Origin: Anaerolineae bacterium
GTDB lineage: Bacteria; Chloroflexota; Anaerolineae; Aggregatilineales; Ch27
Length of the DNA: 38,928 nucleotides
Direction: 5' to 3'
Assembly: GCA_013178165.1 (NCBI GenBank)
Contig: JABLXG010000002.1
Span: forward strand, 1-38,928
The notes under the pieces are model-generated. The model ran no database searches, had not been told where the DNA came from, and saw only the letters and a list, made by a program, of their open reading frames with translations. The translations under genes and the position numbers were made by a program. Shown here piece by piece: positions 1 through 8,403 of this stretch (its first letter is position 1; every line of letters begins with the position of its first letter).

Positions 1-372
1 GTTGGTGTGTTCGTTGGCGTGTTGCTCGGCGTCAACGTTGGCGTGTTCGTCGGCGTCGCCGTGGGTGTATTCGTCGGTGTGTTCGTCGGCGTTGCTGTGT
101 TGGTTGGTGTGTTCGTTGGCGTGTTGCTCGGCGTCAACGTTGGCGTGTTCGTCGGCGTCGCCGTGGGTGTATTCGTCGGGGTGTCGGTCGGCGTTGCCGT
201 GTTGGTTGGTGTGTTGGTTGGCGTGTTGCTCGGCGTCAACGTCGGCGTATTTGTCGGTGTCGCCGTGGGTGTATTCGTCGGTGTGTTCGTTGGCGTTGCC
301 GTGTTGGTTGGTGTGTTGGTTGGCGTGTTACTCGGCGTCAACGTTGGCGTGTTCGTCGGCGTGCTCGTTGGC
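1..372. repeat. 102-bp tandem repeat inside the coding tail
   Basis: The core GTTGCTCGGCGTCAACG recurs at 21, 123, 225 and, with one change (GTTACTC), at 327, giving an exact 102-bp spacing. The units differ by only a few substitutions. Because 102 is divisible by three, each unit encodes a 34-residue block on the minus strand. Within each unit there is a finer 12-18 bp Thr-Pro periodicity. The array begins before the window, so the copy number is unknown. The long plus-strand open frames over it are by-products of the repeat. Confidence 0.93.
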
Positions 373-1733
373 GTATTCGTGGGCGGTGCAGTGGCGGTAC
401 TGGTGGGCGTAGCTGTGGGACTGCCGCCTGTCAGCGGTATATAATTGTGAACGTAGTAGTCGGCGTTTAGATCTGCCGCCAGAACCAGCAAACCGGTTGT
501 CGCATTCACTGTTTGTTTGGTCGAGGTCGGATCGTAGAGATGGTTATACGTGTCATCCTCGATGAATGGCGTCCCCTTCCCCTGAGGGAAAGAGATGTTG
601 TCCAGGCTGGTTTGCTTGTAATAAATGGCCGTCAACGCTTTGCCAGAATTGATCGTCCCACCGCCGGTCTGCACGGCAGCAAAGATGTATAACTGCCGGT
701 TCTGCTCGTCAATGACCACGATGGGGCGGGTGTGATCATCGCCGACCCGGCCAAATACATAGTTGTTCCAGTTGTCAGCGTTATCCAGTACCAACAGGAA
801 GATCAACGGCGCATTCGGGTTCGGGTTCGGCAGGTCGCTGAGGGAAGTCTTGACCACCGCGAACACGCGCCCACTGGAATCGGCAGCCAGCTGTTTGACA
901 TTCAGATGATCGTCGGCTGTCTTCGGTCCCTGGATCGCTGTCCGGCTGGCCTGCCACACGTTGTCAGGATCGCCGTCACGATGTACAGCGAAGAAGATCG
1001 CATCGCTAACCTGGTTGCTCCACATCACCCCGATCTTGGAATCGTAAGCGATCACAGCGGCGATATCGTCGCTGCCAACCGTCGTGCCGTTGACCGGCGG
1101 GATGAACGGCGTCCCCCAGGTCAGGTCATTCCCCACCGTGCGGTTGACATAGACTCTGGCATTTTGCGTATACGCCACCCATAGCTTGCCGGTGCTGTCC
1201 TTATCCAGCACGATCGCTTCCATCCCGGCACTGGTGATGGTGACCGGGAAGCCGGAATCAAGCACGTAGGTCTTGCTGGCGCTGTTGTAGCTGTAGCGCA
1301 AGATACGGGCGCTATCGGCGCTGGTGGAATTGCCCGGCCCGGCAGTGGCGATGTACAGGCGCGTCCCATCCCACAGGGCGTCAGCATGGGAGTTGTTGCG
1401 CTCGTCCACCAGGACGCCGGTATCCGCCCAGGTGTGCGTGGACACATCGTAACGGTAGATACGGTATTCCTGGCTGGTACGATGAAACAACACACCCCAC
1501 CACAGACCGTCATTGAACCACAGTTTGCTCTGGGGTTTTTCACCGGTAGGATGGGTGACGCCGCTGGCGTAGTAAGCGTGATCGCGGTAGCCAACATCGA
1601 TAGCTATCCCGGCGAAGGCACTGCCCACCAGCCCAAAAGCCAGGATAAGTACCAGGTTGATAACAAGAAGTATGCTGCGCCTGGGCAGGCGCCGCCGCAA
1701 CCAAAACTGTAAAACATCATTAAGAGTGTTCAT
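1..1733 (-). CDS. Secreted beta-propeller-like protein with Thr-Pro repeat tail (3' end off window)
   Basis: An open frame starts at ATG 1733, overlaps the upstream stop as ATGA, and stays open to the window edge, so the C-terminus is missing. About 577 codons are visible. The N-terminus has a basic stretch (LRRRLPRRS) and then a hydrophobic segment ending in SAFA, a Sec signal or anchor. Residues ~45-420 read as a repetitive WD/sialidase-like extracellular domain (phrases such as [30 protein letters not shown]). I infer a beta-propeller but cannot assign a family. From about residue 430 the protein becomes almost pure Thr-Pro-Asn ([10 protein letters not shown] type), the low-complexity linker common in surface proteins of Chloroflexota. 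It is the last visible gene of the polysaccharide operon, so a surface or matrix role is likely. The function is unknown. No annotated catalytic residues were recognised. Confidence 0.8.
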   Translation of the reverse strand, partial: MNTLNDVLQFWLRRRLPRRSILLVINLVLILAFGLVGSAFAGIAIDVGYRDHAYYASGVTHPTGEKPQSKLWFNDGLWWGVLFHRTSQEYRIYRYDVSTHTWADTGVLVDERNNSHADALWDGTRLYIATAGPGNSTSADSARILRYSYNSASKTYVLDSGFPVTITSAGMEAIVLDKDSTGKLWVAYTQNARVYVNRTVGNDLTWGTPFIPPVNGTTVGSDDIAAVIAYDSKIGVMWSNQVSDAIFFAVHRDGDPDNVWQASRTAIQGPKTADDHLNVKQLAADSSGRVFAVVKTSLSDLPNPNPNAPLIFLLVLDNADNWNNYVFGRVGDDHTRPIVVIDEQNRQLYIFAAVQTGGGTINSGKALTAIYYKQTSLDNISFPQGKGTPFIEDDTYNHLYDPTSTKQTVNATTGLLVLAADLNADYYVHNYIPLTGGSPTATPTSTATAPPTNTPTSTPTNTPTLTPSNTPTNTPTNTATPTNTPTNTPTATPTNTPTLTPSNTPTNTPTNTATPTDTPTNTPTATPTNTPTLTPSNTPTNTPTNTATPTNTPTNTPTATPTNTPTLTPSNTPTNTP

Positions 1734-2908
1734 CGACTATCCTCCACCACATAAGGCCGTACCAACCGATAAATCTCAGCCAGATCCGCCGGATAAGGAT
1801 GGCGAATCTCATGCGCCGTCCGGCCCCTGAACAGGCGTAGCAGCAGCTCACGCTCACGCAGCGAGGCCGACTCCAGTAACATGTTGCGTCGTTCCGGGAA
1901 AGCGTAAAGCGATTGCTGATAGGCGATCCACAGCGCGCGGCGTTCGTAGGTCAGCGATGCCGCCATGCGCCGGGCGATCTCCGCCGCTTCCACCGGCAGG
2001 ACGGCCGTCGGGCCAGGGGCCACCGTTGCCAGGAACAGCCGGTCGAGCGGCGCCGATCCCTGCCAGAGGTGGTCGCGGAAGATCAGTTCCGGCGCGACCC
2101 GCGATTGGCCCAGCAGCGGATAGCCGCCCTCCAGGCTCAGTCGGTGCAGCCAGCCGGCGGCGATCCCGCCCCCGCGCACGGACTCTGGCAGCGCCCGGTA
2201 CAGGCGCTGGTAGAGCCGCATGGCCCGGATGCGATTACGATCCGCCCGCGGGATGCGCGCCCAGAACGCCGGCAGCTGGCGCAGGTGCCAGCTCCAGACC
2301 TGCGTCATACCGGAAAGCCCGTATAACAGGCCATCTTCCGGCGAAACAATCGTCCATTCATCGGAGAGATAATGCGCCCCGGCGGCCATGAATGGCAGCA
2401 GTGTTTCCGTCTTACCGCCTTTCTCCCAGCCGGTGACCAGCACCCCGATGCCCTCATAGACAAACGCGCCTGAATGAAGCAGCACGTAGCCCTTCGCCAG
2501 CAGTCGCAGGCCCAGAATGGGCACCAGCAGCGGGATCACACTGACGCCGCGCTCGCACAGGACTTCGCCTGACTCACCCAGCGCCCCAAAATCGATCTGC
2601 GTGCGGTGGCCGAATTCATCCAGGCGGTAGAAGTGGGCGTCATCGAAGGCAGCGTCATTCAGGCCAATGGTGCGCAGCGTCCCGACTGGCGGGAGCTGAT
2701 CGACGAAGGTCACGGTGATGTCTGGCCCGGCGGCGGCGCTACCCGTTGACGGCCCCAGCACGCGGCGAATCGCTCGCAACGCCGATTCCGGCGGATCAAT
2801 CAGGCGGATGGAGACCAGGCCATGCAGGACATGATCGACCACCCGATGGTGGCCGTTGCCGGTGGCCGGCATAGCGAGCGTTTGGGGAGCGAGCTTGGCT
2901 ACAGACAT
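1730..2908 (-). CDS. HPr kinase-like P-loop protein
   Basis: A 392-residue protein with a P-loop, GWEKGGKT (residues 160-167). It is preceded by a strand with a conserved-looking His in LLHSG (145) and followed by LSDEW with D183, the order seen in the C-terminal kinase domain of HprK and HprK-related proteins. It is longer than a bare HprK domain and has no recognisable N-terminal DRTGG-like domain. HprK relatives of this sort occur in polysaccharide and peptide-modification clusters, and the substrate cannot be inferred from sequence. The start overlaps the end of the phosphotransferase gene by 10 bp and the stop overlaps the next ATG (ATGA), so translation is probably coupled. I read it as an HprK-related small-molecule or protein kinase of the operon. 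Confidence 0.75.
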   Translation of the reverse strand: MSVAKLAPQTLAMPATGNGHHRVVDHVLHGLVSIRLIDPPESALRAIRRVLGPSTGSAAAGPDITVTFVDQLPPVGTLRTIGLNDAAFDDAHFYRLDEFGHRTQIDFGALGESGEVLCERGVSVIPLLVPILGLRLLAKGYVLLHSGAFVYEGIGVLVTGWEKGGKTETLLPFMAAGAHYLSDEWTIVSPEDGLLYGLSGMTQVWSWHLRQLPAFWARIPRADRNRIRAMRLYQRLYRALPESVRGGGIAAGWLHRLSLEGGYPLLGQSRVAPELIFRDHLWQGSAPLDRLFLATVAPGPTAVLPVEAAEIARRMAASLTYERRALWIAYQQSLYAFPERRNMLLESASLRERELLLRLFRGRTAHEIRHPYPADLAEIYRLVRPYVVEDSR

Positions 2909-3981
2909 TGCAGTACCACCTCAAGGTTTTTGGAAACCCAGCCCTCATCCCAGGCACGGGCCGGATTCTGAGCCAGATACAGTGCCAGATAATGCAACCA
3001 GTACAGCAGCAACAGGGCGTGCCCGGATTCAGTCTCAACAGCCGGGGCAACGACCGACTCGGTCAGCAGCACCCGCTCCATTGGCGTCCAGCCTTCGCCG
3101 CGCAGCAGACCGCTAACGGTCGGCCCCATCTCCCGCTGCCCGGCCAGCAGCTTACGCCGCTGGAGGAGCAGGTGCAGGATGTCGAACGCTGGCAATTCCT
3201 GCGGTGCGGCGCGATCCCAGTCCACAATGCCGTTGATTGCGCTGCCATCGGCCCTGACCAGCAGGTTGCTGGCCCAGAAATCGCCGTGAATCCAGCTTAC
3301 CGTCAGCGTCTGGCCGGTCAGGAAAGCGTGCAATTCCTCCCTCACACGCTCCAGCGCCCCCTCATGCAGACGGGCGCGCGGCCGGTTGACCACCACCCGC
3401 AACAACGCGCCCATTGGCCGCTCGACCCAGCGCTCAAGTGCTTCCGCATCGACCCGAACCTCAGCTGCCGTGCGCCGATGTAGCTGGGTAATGGTCCGGA
3501 GGGCGGCGCGATGCAGGCGCTCGTCGGCGGCTCGGTCATGCAGCAACAGGCGCGCTTCGATGCCGGGCAGGGCACGCTCGACAAAATAGGGCTGGCCGTC
3601 AAGCTGGCCGCTCGCCAGCGGCTCCGGAGTCAGAGCCAGCCAGGCAGTCAGGCGCTCATCGGCACGCAGCATGCTCAGGATCGCTGCTTGGCAGCGCAGG
3701 CTTTCCGTCCCGGTGGCGCTGCACGGCAGTTTGATGATGGCCGCCGGTGCACTACCCTCCGGCCCGACCGCCAGCACGATCACGTCGGTCAGCGTCCAGT
3801 CGACCCGCCCCACCCGCCAGGTCTCCGGCCCGGGCAACCCCGGCAGCGGCGGGAGCGCCCGCAGGATAGCCGGGGCCATCCCCACGACCCGGCGCAGCGC
3901 ATGGCGGTTGATCCAGCGCCGCCAGGATTTGCCCAGCCGCGGCATCCATTGCAGGCCCAGCGCTGATGCATTGACGCCCAT
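2899..3981 (-). CDS. APH/choline-kinase-like phosphotransferase
   Basis: A 360-residue protein. Brenner's motif IHGDFWASNL (231-240) carries the H-x-D-x4-N catalytic signature of aminoglycoside/choline/homoserine kinases, followed by the Mg-binding D254 in GIVDWDRA. A plausible ATP-contact Lys is K84 in AIIKLP. The start at 3981 is chosen because GAGGAGG sits 7 nt upstream; a longer open frame extends to 4068 but overlaps the flippase gene. The gene lies 10 bp after the flippase stop. In a glycosyltransferase operon the likely substrate is a sugar or lipid-linked alcohol rather than an antibiotic; that is inference. Confidence 0.82.
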   Translation of the reverse strand: MGVNASALGLQWMPRLGKSWRRWINRHALRRVVGMAPAILRALPPLPGLPGPETWRVGRVDWTLTDVIVLAVGPEGSAPAAIIKLPCSATGTESLRCQAAILSMLRADERLTAWLALTPEPLASGQLDGQPYFVERALPGIEARLLLHDRAADERLHRAALRTITQLHRRTAAEVRVDAEALERWVERPMGALLRVVVNRPRARLHEGALERVREELHAFLTGQTLTVSWIHGDFWASNLLVRADGSAINGIVDWDRAAPQELPAFDILHLLLQRRKLLAGQREMGPTVSGLLRGEGWTPMERVLLTESVVAPAVETESGHALLLLYWLHYLALYLAQNPARAWDEGWVSKNLEVVLQCL

Positions 3982-3991
3982 GCCTGCCTCC

Positions 3992-5578
3992 TCAACCCAC
4001 ACGGGTGAACACACGCCGGGCGCTACGCACCAGCGGCCAGCGGCCCAGTTCCGGGAACATCTGCTCAACGGCCAGCGCCCGCCAGCTCACGGCCAGCACA
4101 ACCAGGCTGCCCGCCGCCCCCAGCAGCACCGCCAGCGGCAGGCTTTCAGGCAGGAGGGCGATCTGCAGGCCCAGCAGCGCCAGCGCCACCAGGGCAGCCG
4201 TGCCATAGACGACCGCGTACTGGCGGCGGAATAGAGAGATGCCGGTGTAGCGCCACAGGCCATACTGCTTGAGCAGATTATGCACAATTAGTGTCGAGGC
4301 TGAGCCGACCGCCGCCCCCAGAACGCCATAGGGAGGGATCAACGCCAGGTTGACGATCACGTTGACCACGGTAGCGGCTACATCCACAGCCACCGTGAAG
4401 CGCAGCCGCCCGTATACCTTAAGCGTCAACCCGTTAAAGCCCAGCACCGTGTGGAAGAAATAGCCCAGCGAGAGCAGCGCCATGATCGGCACTGAATCGG
4501 CGTAGCGCGGGCCGTACACCTGCACCGTCATCGTCCCGGCAAAGCAGAAGGTCAACAGGAAAATCGGCAGCGAAAGCACGGTCATCCACAGCGCCGTCTG
4601 CCAGTACAGATCGGCCAGGGCGCCATGGTCGCGCCGGGCGTACAGGCGCGCCGCCAGCGGCGTGTATAGCAGGGCAAAGGTCAGGATCACGCCCTGGTTC
4701 AGGCGGGCCATCGGCAACACGGCGCGGAAGCTGGCCACCGCCTCCGTATTGTGGAAGTAACCCAGCAGCAGCGCGTCTGAAGACTCGATCACCAGCCAGA
4801 CCAGCACCGAAGCCAGCAGCGGGACGGCGAAGCCATAGATTTCGCGGACCGGGTAGCGCAGGGCGCGCAGCTGCAGCCCGGCCAGCCAGCCCTGCCCGCG
4901 CAGGGTGCGGGCGAACATCACCCCGTACAGCGCCATACCAACGAGACTGATCAGCAGGTACCCGATCGTCAGGAACAGCACGTCAGCCTGCAGAGCGGTC
5001 AGAGCCACCACCAGCGCCAGCCGCAACCCCGGCCCCAGCACCGACTGGCGGAAGAAGATCACCCGTGGGCTGGCAAAAGCCGCGAACAGATTGGTCAACA
5101 GCCCGTCCAGGGCCTCAATCGGAATCAGGAAGGCCATGATCGCCAGCAAGCTCAGCGCCGCCGGGTCGTCAGTGGGCTTGAGGTCAAAGACGTTGATCCC
5201 CACGTTGAGACCGGTGGCTATGACCAATCCCAGTCCGATCACGGTGGCAAAGGCCAGAACCAGGGCGCCGAGCAGCCGATCATGCTGGCGATGCTCGCGG
5301 TATAGCGGGATGAAGCGCGAGAGGGTATCCGGCAGGCCGAACATCGCGATCCCTTTGCACAGCAGGGCGAAGGACAGCGCATAGCTGAAGGCGCCAAAGT
5401 CGGCCTTGCTCAGGGCGCGCACCAACAACACCTGCGCCCCGAACTCCATCACCTGAGCCAGGAGCTTGCCCACCAGCAGCAAGCTCGATCCGCGGATGTG
5501 GTGGGCGGTAGCGCTATGCGCTTCTGCGGGCGCCGCCTGCGCCGCCACGACAGGCAAGGATTGGGCGGCTGTACTCAT
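3992..5578 (-). CDS. Wzx/MurJ-like polysaccharide flippase
   Basis: A 528-residue, very hydrophobic protein with about 12-14 predicted membrane spans. It begins with a cytoplasmic Ala/Gln-rich leader and the typical opening of the family (SSLLLVGKLLAQVMEFGAQV, then VRALSKADFGAFSYAL). It belongs to the polysaccharide-biosynthesis/MOP flippase family, which moves undecaprenyl-linked repeat units across the inner membrane. The ATG at 5578 overlaps the upstream stop (ATGA). Being embedded between glycosyltransferases and kinase-like proteins, it is the export step of this surface-glycan pathway. No Wzy polymerase or initiating sugar-phosphate transferase is visible in the window. Confidence 0.9.
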   Translation of the reverse strand: MSTAAQSLPVVAAQAAPAEAHSATAHHIRGSSLLLVGKLLAQVMEFGAQVLLVRALSKADFGAFSYALSFALLCKGIAMFGLPDTLSRFIPLYREHRQHDRLLGALVLAFATVIGLGLVIATGLNVGINVFDLKPTDDPAALSLLAIMAFLIPIEALDGLLTNLFAAFASPRVIFFRQSVLGPGLRLALVVALTALQADVLFLTIGYLLISLVGMALYGVMFARTLRGQGWLAGLQLRALRYPVREIYGFAVPLLASVLVWLVIESSDALLLGYFHNTEAVASFRAVLPMARLNQGVILTFALLYTPLAARLYARRDHGALADLYWQTALWMTVLSLPIFLLTFCFAGTMTVQVYGPRYADSVPIMALLSLGYFFHTVLGFNGLTLKVYGRLRFTVAVDVAATVVNVIVNLALIPPYGVLGAAVGSASTLIVHNLLKQYGLWRYTGISLFRRQYAVVYGTAALVALALLGLQIALLPESLPLAVLLGAAGSLVVLAVSWRALAVEQMFPELGRWPLVRSARRVFTRVG

Positions 5579-6801
5579 GAGCGCCCTTCCTTCCAGGCCA
5601 GCACCTGCCGCCGCCAGATACGGGCTACCACATCCGCGCCGACCGCACCCGGCAATCGTGTGCCATCGACGATCTCGGCGTTGGCGATCCGCCGCTGGAG
5701 CGCCAGGTAGTCCTGTCGCTCGGCCTCCAGATGAGCGGGATCGTGCTCGCCCTTGCGGGCGTACATCACCGCGCCGGGGACATCCAGCACCAGCACCAGA
5801 TCGGGTGGCGGGAGCAGGTGGGCGCGCAGCCAGCGCGAGGCCGCCATCAGCGGCGAGAGCCTCTGGCGCGGTGGCAGCAGGGCATCATAGGTATAGCGGT
5901 CGAAGATCACCAGCCGCCCGCGCGCCCGGTGAACCAGCGCGGCCAGATAGTTCGCCCACAGAACAAGCAGAAAGACAAGTCCACGCAGCGCCCGCGGCTG
6001 CAAACGCGCCACCAGCGGCACGCGCTCCTCGCTCAGACCCATGTACAGCGTGCGTACGGGGAAGTAGAAACTGCGCTGCACGGCCTCTACAACGGTCGAC
6101 TTGCCCGCGCCATCCGACCCCAGCAGGGCCACGTTCAACCCCGGCGGATGACTCCGGCCCGGCAACCGGCGCAACACACGGTTCAGTGCGCCGCCCCAGC
6201 CAAGTGTCCGCCGGGCGAGCCAATGCGTGGCGAACTGTAACAGGCTATCCCAGTCGCCCGCACGCGCGGCGGCAATCAGGCGTTCCACCGGCCAGTCGCC
6301 CGGCAGGATGGCGGCCAGCGGGCCATCAGGGCGAGCCGTCAGGCTCAGGGTCAACAGGTGAGCGCGTTCTGCTGGCCCGATTCCGCCGGAGATCAGCAGG
6401 CAGCGCAGCAGCAACACCCAGAAGGCATCGTCTGGATCAGGGCTGTATGCCGTTCCCTGGCGCAAACGGCGCTCCAGGATGCCCGCGCTGGTTTCCGCGG
6501 GAAAAATCAGGCGCATCCCGTACGCCAGGCGGGTTAACACATTAACGCGCACCCAGCAGCCCGCCGGGGCAGCGTAGGCCAGCCACTCACGCCGGGTGGC
6601 CTGGTGCTGGCTGGAGAGGGGCAGGAAATCCAGCGCTGCCAGGGAGCATTCAGCCAGCTCTCTGTCGGCTGATCCCACCAGCACGTCCAGCTCCTCGCCT
6701 GCCGCACCGGGTAGCTCGCCCTGGTACAGCACGCACCAGCGCACCCCTGCGCTTTCCAGAGCGGCAAACCACGATTCGGTCAAAGATTGCGTCTTATTCA
6801 T
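5575..6801 (-). CDS. Thymidylate-kinase-like protein with N-terminal extension
   Basis: The C-terminal ~190 residues form a thymidylate-kinase-like P-loop domain: NVALLGSDGAGKSTV (Walker A), VIFDRYTYD (the DRY substrate motif), VLDVPG (Walker B-like) and a lid element ARKGEHDP. The first ~215 residues resemble the nucleotidyltransferase-like or sugar-phosphate-sensing region found in uncharacterised proteins of this architecture (EELDVLVGSADRELAE). With 408 residues it is about twice the length of a housekeeping Tmk, so it is probably not the essential dTMP kinase. The start at 6801 follows AGAGG by 4 nt and lies just after a hairpin; starts at 6804 and 6840 are also open. The stop overlaps the flippase ATG. 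The substrate is unknown. Confidence 0.75.
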   Translation of the reverse strand: MNKTQSLTESWFAALESAGVRWCVLYQGELPGAAGEELDVLVGSADRELAECSLAALDFLPLSSQHQATRREWLAYAAPAGCWVRVNVLTRLAYGMRLIFPAETSAGILERRLRQGTAYSPDPDDAFWVLLLRCLLISGGIGPAERAHLLTLSLTARPDGPLAAILPGDWPVERLIAAARAGDWDSLLQFATHWLARRTLGWGGALNRVLRRLPGRSHPPGLNVALLGSDGAGKSTVVEAVQRSFYFPVRTLYMGLSEERVPLVARLQPRALRGLVFLLVLWANYLAALVHRARGRLVIFDRYTYDALLPPRQRLSPLMAASRWLRAHLLPPPDLVLVLDVPGAVMYARKGEHDPAHLEAERQDYLALQRRIANAEIVDGTRLPGAVGADVVARIWRRQVLAWKEGRS

Positions 6802-6810
6802 CATGCCTCT

Positions 6811-6828
6811 GGGCCTGCGCTCAGGCCC
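6811..6828 (-). other. Intercistronic hairpin
   Basis: Seven-bp perfect arms GGGCCTG and CAGGCCC enclose a 4-nt loop, 2 bp past the stop of the beta-helix gene and directly before the ribosome binding site of the kinase-like gene. There is no T-tract, so it is more likely an mRNA-processing, stabilising or translation-modulating element than a terminator. Confidence 0.5.
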
Positions 6829-6829
6829 A

Positions 6830-8191
6830 TCAATCGGCAATCCAGGTCCATGACGGCGGTACGGTGTAAGCCACGCTGATTGTCTGCCCCGCCGCCAGGC
6901 GAAAACTGCCGCCCGGCAGGCCGGTGGATCGTCCGGCGATGGCGACGTCGCTCACCACCCCGCCGCTGAGATAAACCGTCACCGGAGCGTGGAACGGGTT
7001 AACCAGCGCCACGCTGCTTTCCGGCAGCGGCGGCACTTCCAGCGCACCGCCGCCCAGACTGTCGATCTCCACGGCGGAGCACGTCGGGCCGACGGCGTAC
7101 ATCGCTGCGGCGACGTTATGAATGTGGTTGGCGCTACACCTGGTCTTGGTTACATGCCGCGCCAGGTGTACGCCATAACGGAAGCGGATCGGCCCGCCCA
7201 GCGTAAAGACCTTGTTGCCCACCACCGTCAGCTTGCTGATGCCCGCCGGAACATCGCTTTCCACAAAAATGCCGTCGAAGGCGTTGTCCTGTTCCAGCTG
7301 ATCGCCCAGGATCGCATTGCCGGAGATCAGGAGTTGCCCCCATGGGCCGGAGTCGGCCTGTGTGGTGCGAGTGACGACGATCCCGTGCTGGCGGTTGGCG
7401 TTCAGATCGTTGGCCGCCACAATCACGCTGTAGGCCGTCTGCGTGATCAGGATGGCCGCCCGGCGGTTGCCGTACAGATCGTTGTTGACCACCCGCACTC
7501 CGCCGTTATGGATTTCCACGCCATACTCACAATCATGGATGTAACATTGCGCCAGGACATGATCGGTGCCGTTGATGTCCAGTAGCACCCCCGCCCCATC
7601 GCAATCGCTGATCCGGCAGCCGGTCACACTGTCCTGGCTGGCCCGGTTGGCCATACCGGAAAACCCGATGCGCAGCCCGTGCCCCCGGCAATCGTGGATG
7701 TACAGGCGCTCGAAGGTGCTGTAGTAGGCGGTGGTGAACAGCCCCTCCCCGCCCTCCGGGCAATGCTCCCGGTTGCCATCGATGGCGAAGTCGGCCAGAT
7801 GCACCCGCCCGAAGGCGTAGGCTCCGGCCCGACCCGCCGCCGCGTCGGTCAGGACGGGACCACGGCTGCCATCGCCCAGCCGGATCGTTGTCACGTTCAT
7901 CCCCGCACCCAGCAGGTTGGCCCCATCGCGGAGCAGCAACGGGCCATCGACGCGGTAGACGCCCGCTGGCAGGAAGACATGACCGCCGCCAGCCGTGCTG
8001 CACGCATCAATGGCCGCCTGGATGGCCGGGCGATCATCGGCCAGGCCATCGCCCCGCGCGCCATATGGCATGTGGCACACGTTGAGGGCCAGGCTATCCA
8101 GGCGTGCCGCCAGCGCCTGATCATTGGCGTTCCAGATCAGCCGTCCTTCGTTTGGCGTGGCCGCAGCAGCGACTTCACGAACGGTCATCAT
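6830..8191 (-). CDS. Pectate-lyase-like right-handed beta-helix protein
   Basis: A 453-residue protein. Its N-terminal part has the Pectate_lyase_3 signature: YGARGDGLADDRPAIQAAID, then GGGHVFLPAGVYRVDGPL. This is followed by many short parallel-beta-helix rungs (residues ~140-370; phrases like VTGCRISDCDGAGVLL and NNDLYGNRRAAIL). Such proteins bind or cleave polysaccharides (lyases, GH28-like hydrolases, epimerases). I see no signal peptide at its own N-terminus (MMTVREVAAAATPNE), which is odd for a periplasmic glycan enzyme. The ATG overlaps the stop of a 71-residue Tat-signal ORF (ATGA). AGAGGTGG precedes the two adjacent ATGs at 8191 and 8188, and the second has better spacing. A role in trimming or modifying the exported glycan is likely. 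Confidence 0.85.
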   Translation of the reverse strand: MMTVREVAAAATPNEGRLIWNANDQALAARLDSLALNVCHMPYGARGDGLADDRPAIQAAIDACSTAGGGHVFLPAGVYRVDGPLLLRDGANLLGAGMNVTTIRLGDGSRGPVLTDAAAGRAGAYAFGRVHLADFAIDGNREHCPEGGEGLFTTAYYSTFERLYIHDCRGHGLRIGFSGMANRASQDSVTGCRISDCDGAGVLLDINGTDHVLAQCYIHDCEYGVEIHNGGVRVVNNDLYGNRRAAILITQTAYSVIVAANDLNANRQHGIVVTRTTQADSGPWGQLLISGNAILGDQLEQDNAFDGIFVESDVPAGISKLTVVGNKVFTLGGPIRFRYGVHLARHVTKTRCSANHIHNVAAAMYAVGPTCSAVEIDSLGGGALEVPPLPESSVALVNPFHAPVTVYLSGGVVSDVAIAGRSTGLPGGSFRLAAGQTISVAYTVPPSWTWIAD

Positions 8192-8403
8192 CCACCTCTT
8201 TCACCCGGCCGTTCCCCTCTGTGGCCGGGCAAATCGGCAAAGGGCCATGCAAGCCATCCAAGGGTCACATCTTCCTGCCCCCAGGCGACAAACCGGGGTC
8301 GTTCCGGCATTGCGCCAGCGATCAAGCCGCTACTCATGGCGAGTGCCAGCACGCCAGCGCAGCGCAGGAATTCCCGGCGTGACCACCGATCAACGGGCGA
8401 CAT
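8188..8403 (-). CDS. 71-residue Tat-signal mini-protein
   Basis: ATG 8403 has an excellent AGGAGG 6 nt upstream. The product begins MSPVDRWSRREFLRCAGVLA, with an SRREFL twin-arginine motif and then a hydrophobic core (VLALAMSSGLIAGA), that is, a full Tat signal. Only ~40 further residues follow before TGA, overlapping the next ATG by 4 bp. Nothing after the signal is recognisable. It overlaps the end of the glycosyltransferase gene by 14 bp. Either this is a genuine tiny exported protein, or it is the detached signal peptide of the following beta-helix protein after a frameshift. The strong ribosome binding site favours real translation. Confidence 0.65.
   Translation of the reverse strand: MSPVDRWSRREFLRCAGVLALAMSSGLIAGAMPERPRFVAWGQEDVTLGWLAWPFADLPGHRGERPGERGG

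Noticed and set aside
1-372. CRISPR-like array
   Set aside because: Units are tandem without unique spacers, and 102 bp is an in-frame coding period.
2-444. Two plus-strand Val/Cys-rich open frames over the left edge
   Set aside because: They are antisense frames through the 102-bp Thr-Pro-encoding repeat; the minus strand encodes a coherent secreted protein.
5466-6545. 359-residue plus-strand frame
   Set aside because: Arg/Pro/Ala-rich composition typical of an antisense frame in GC-rich DNA; the opposite strand has P-loop and DRY motifs of a kinase-like protein.
5575-6801. Housekeeping thymidylate kinase (tmk)
   Set aside because: Twice the usual length, with a different N-terminal domain, and embedded in a glycan operon.
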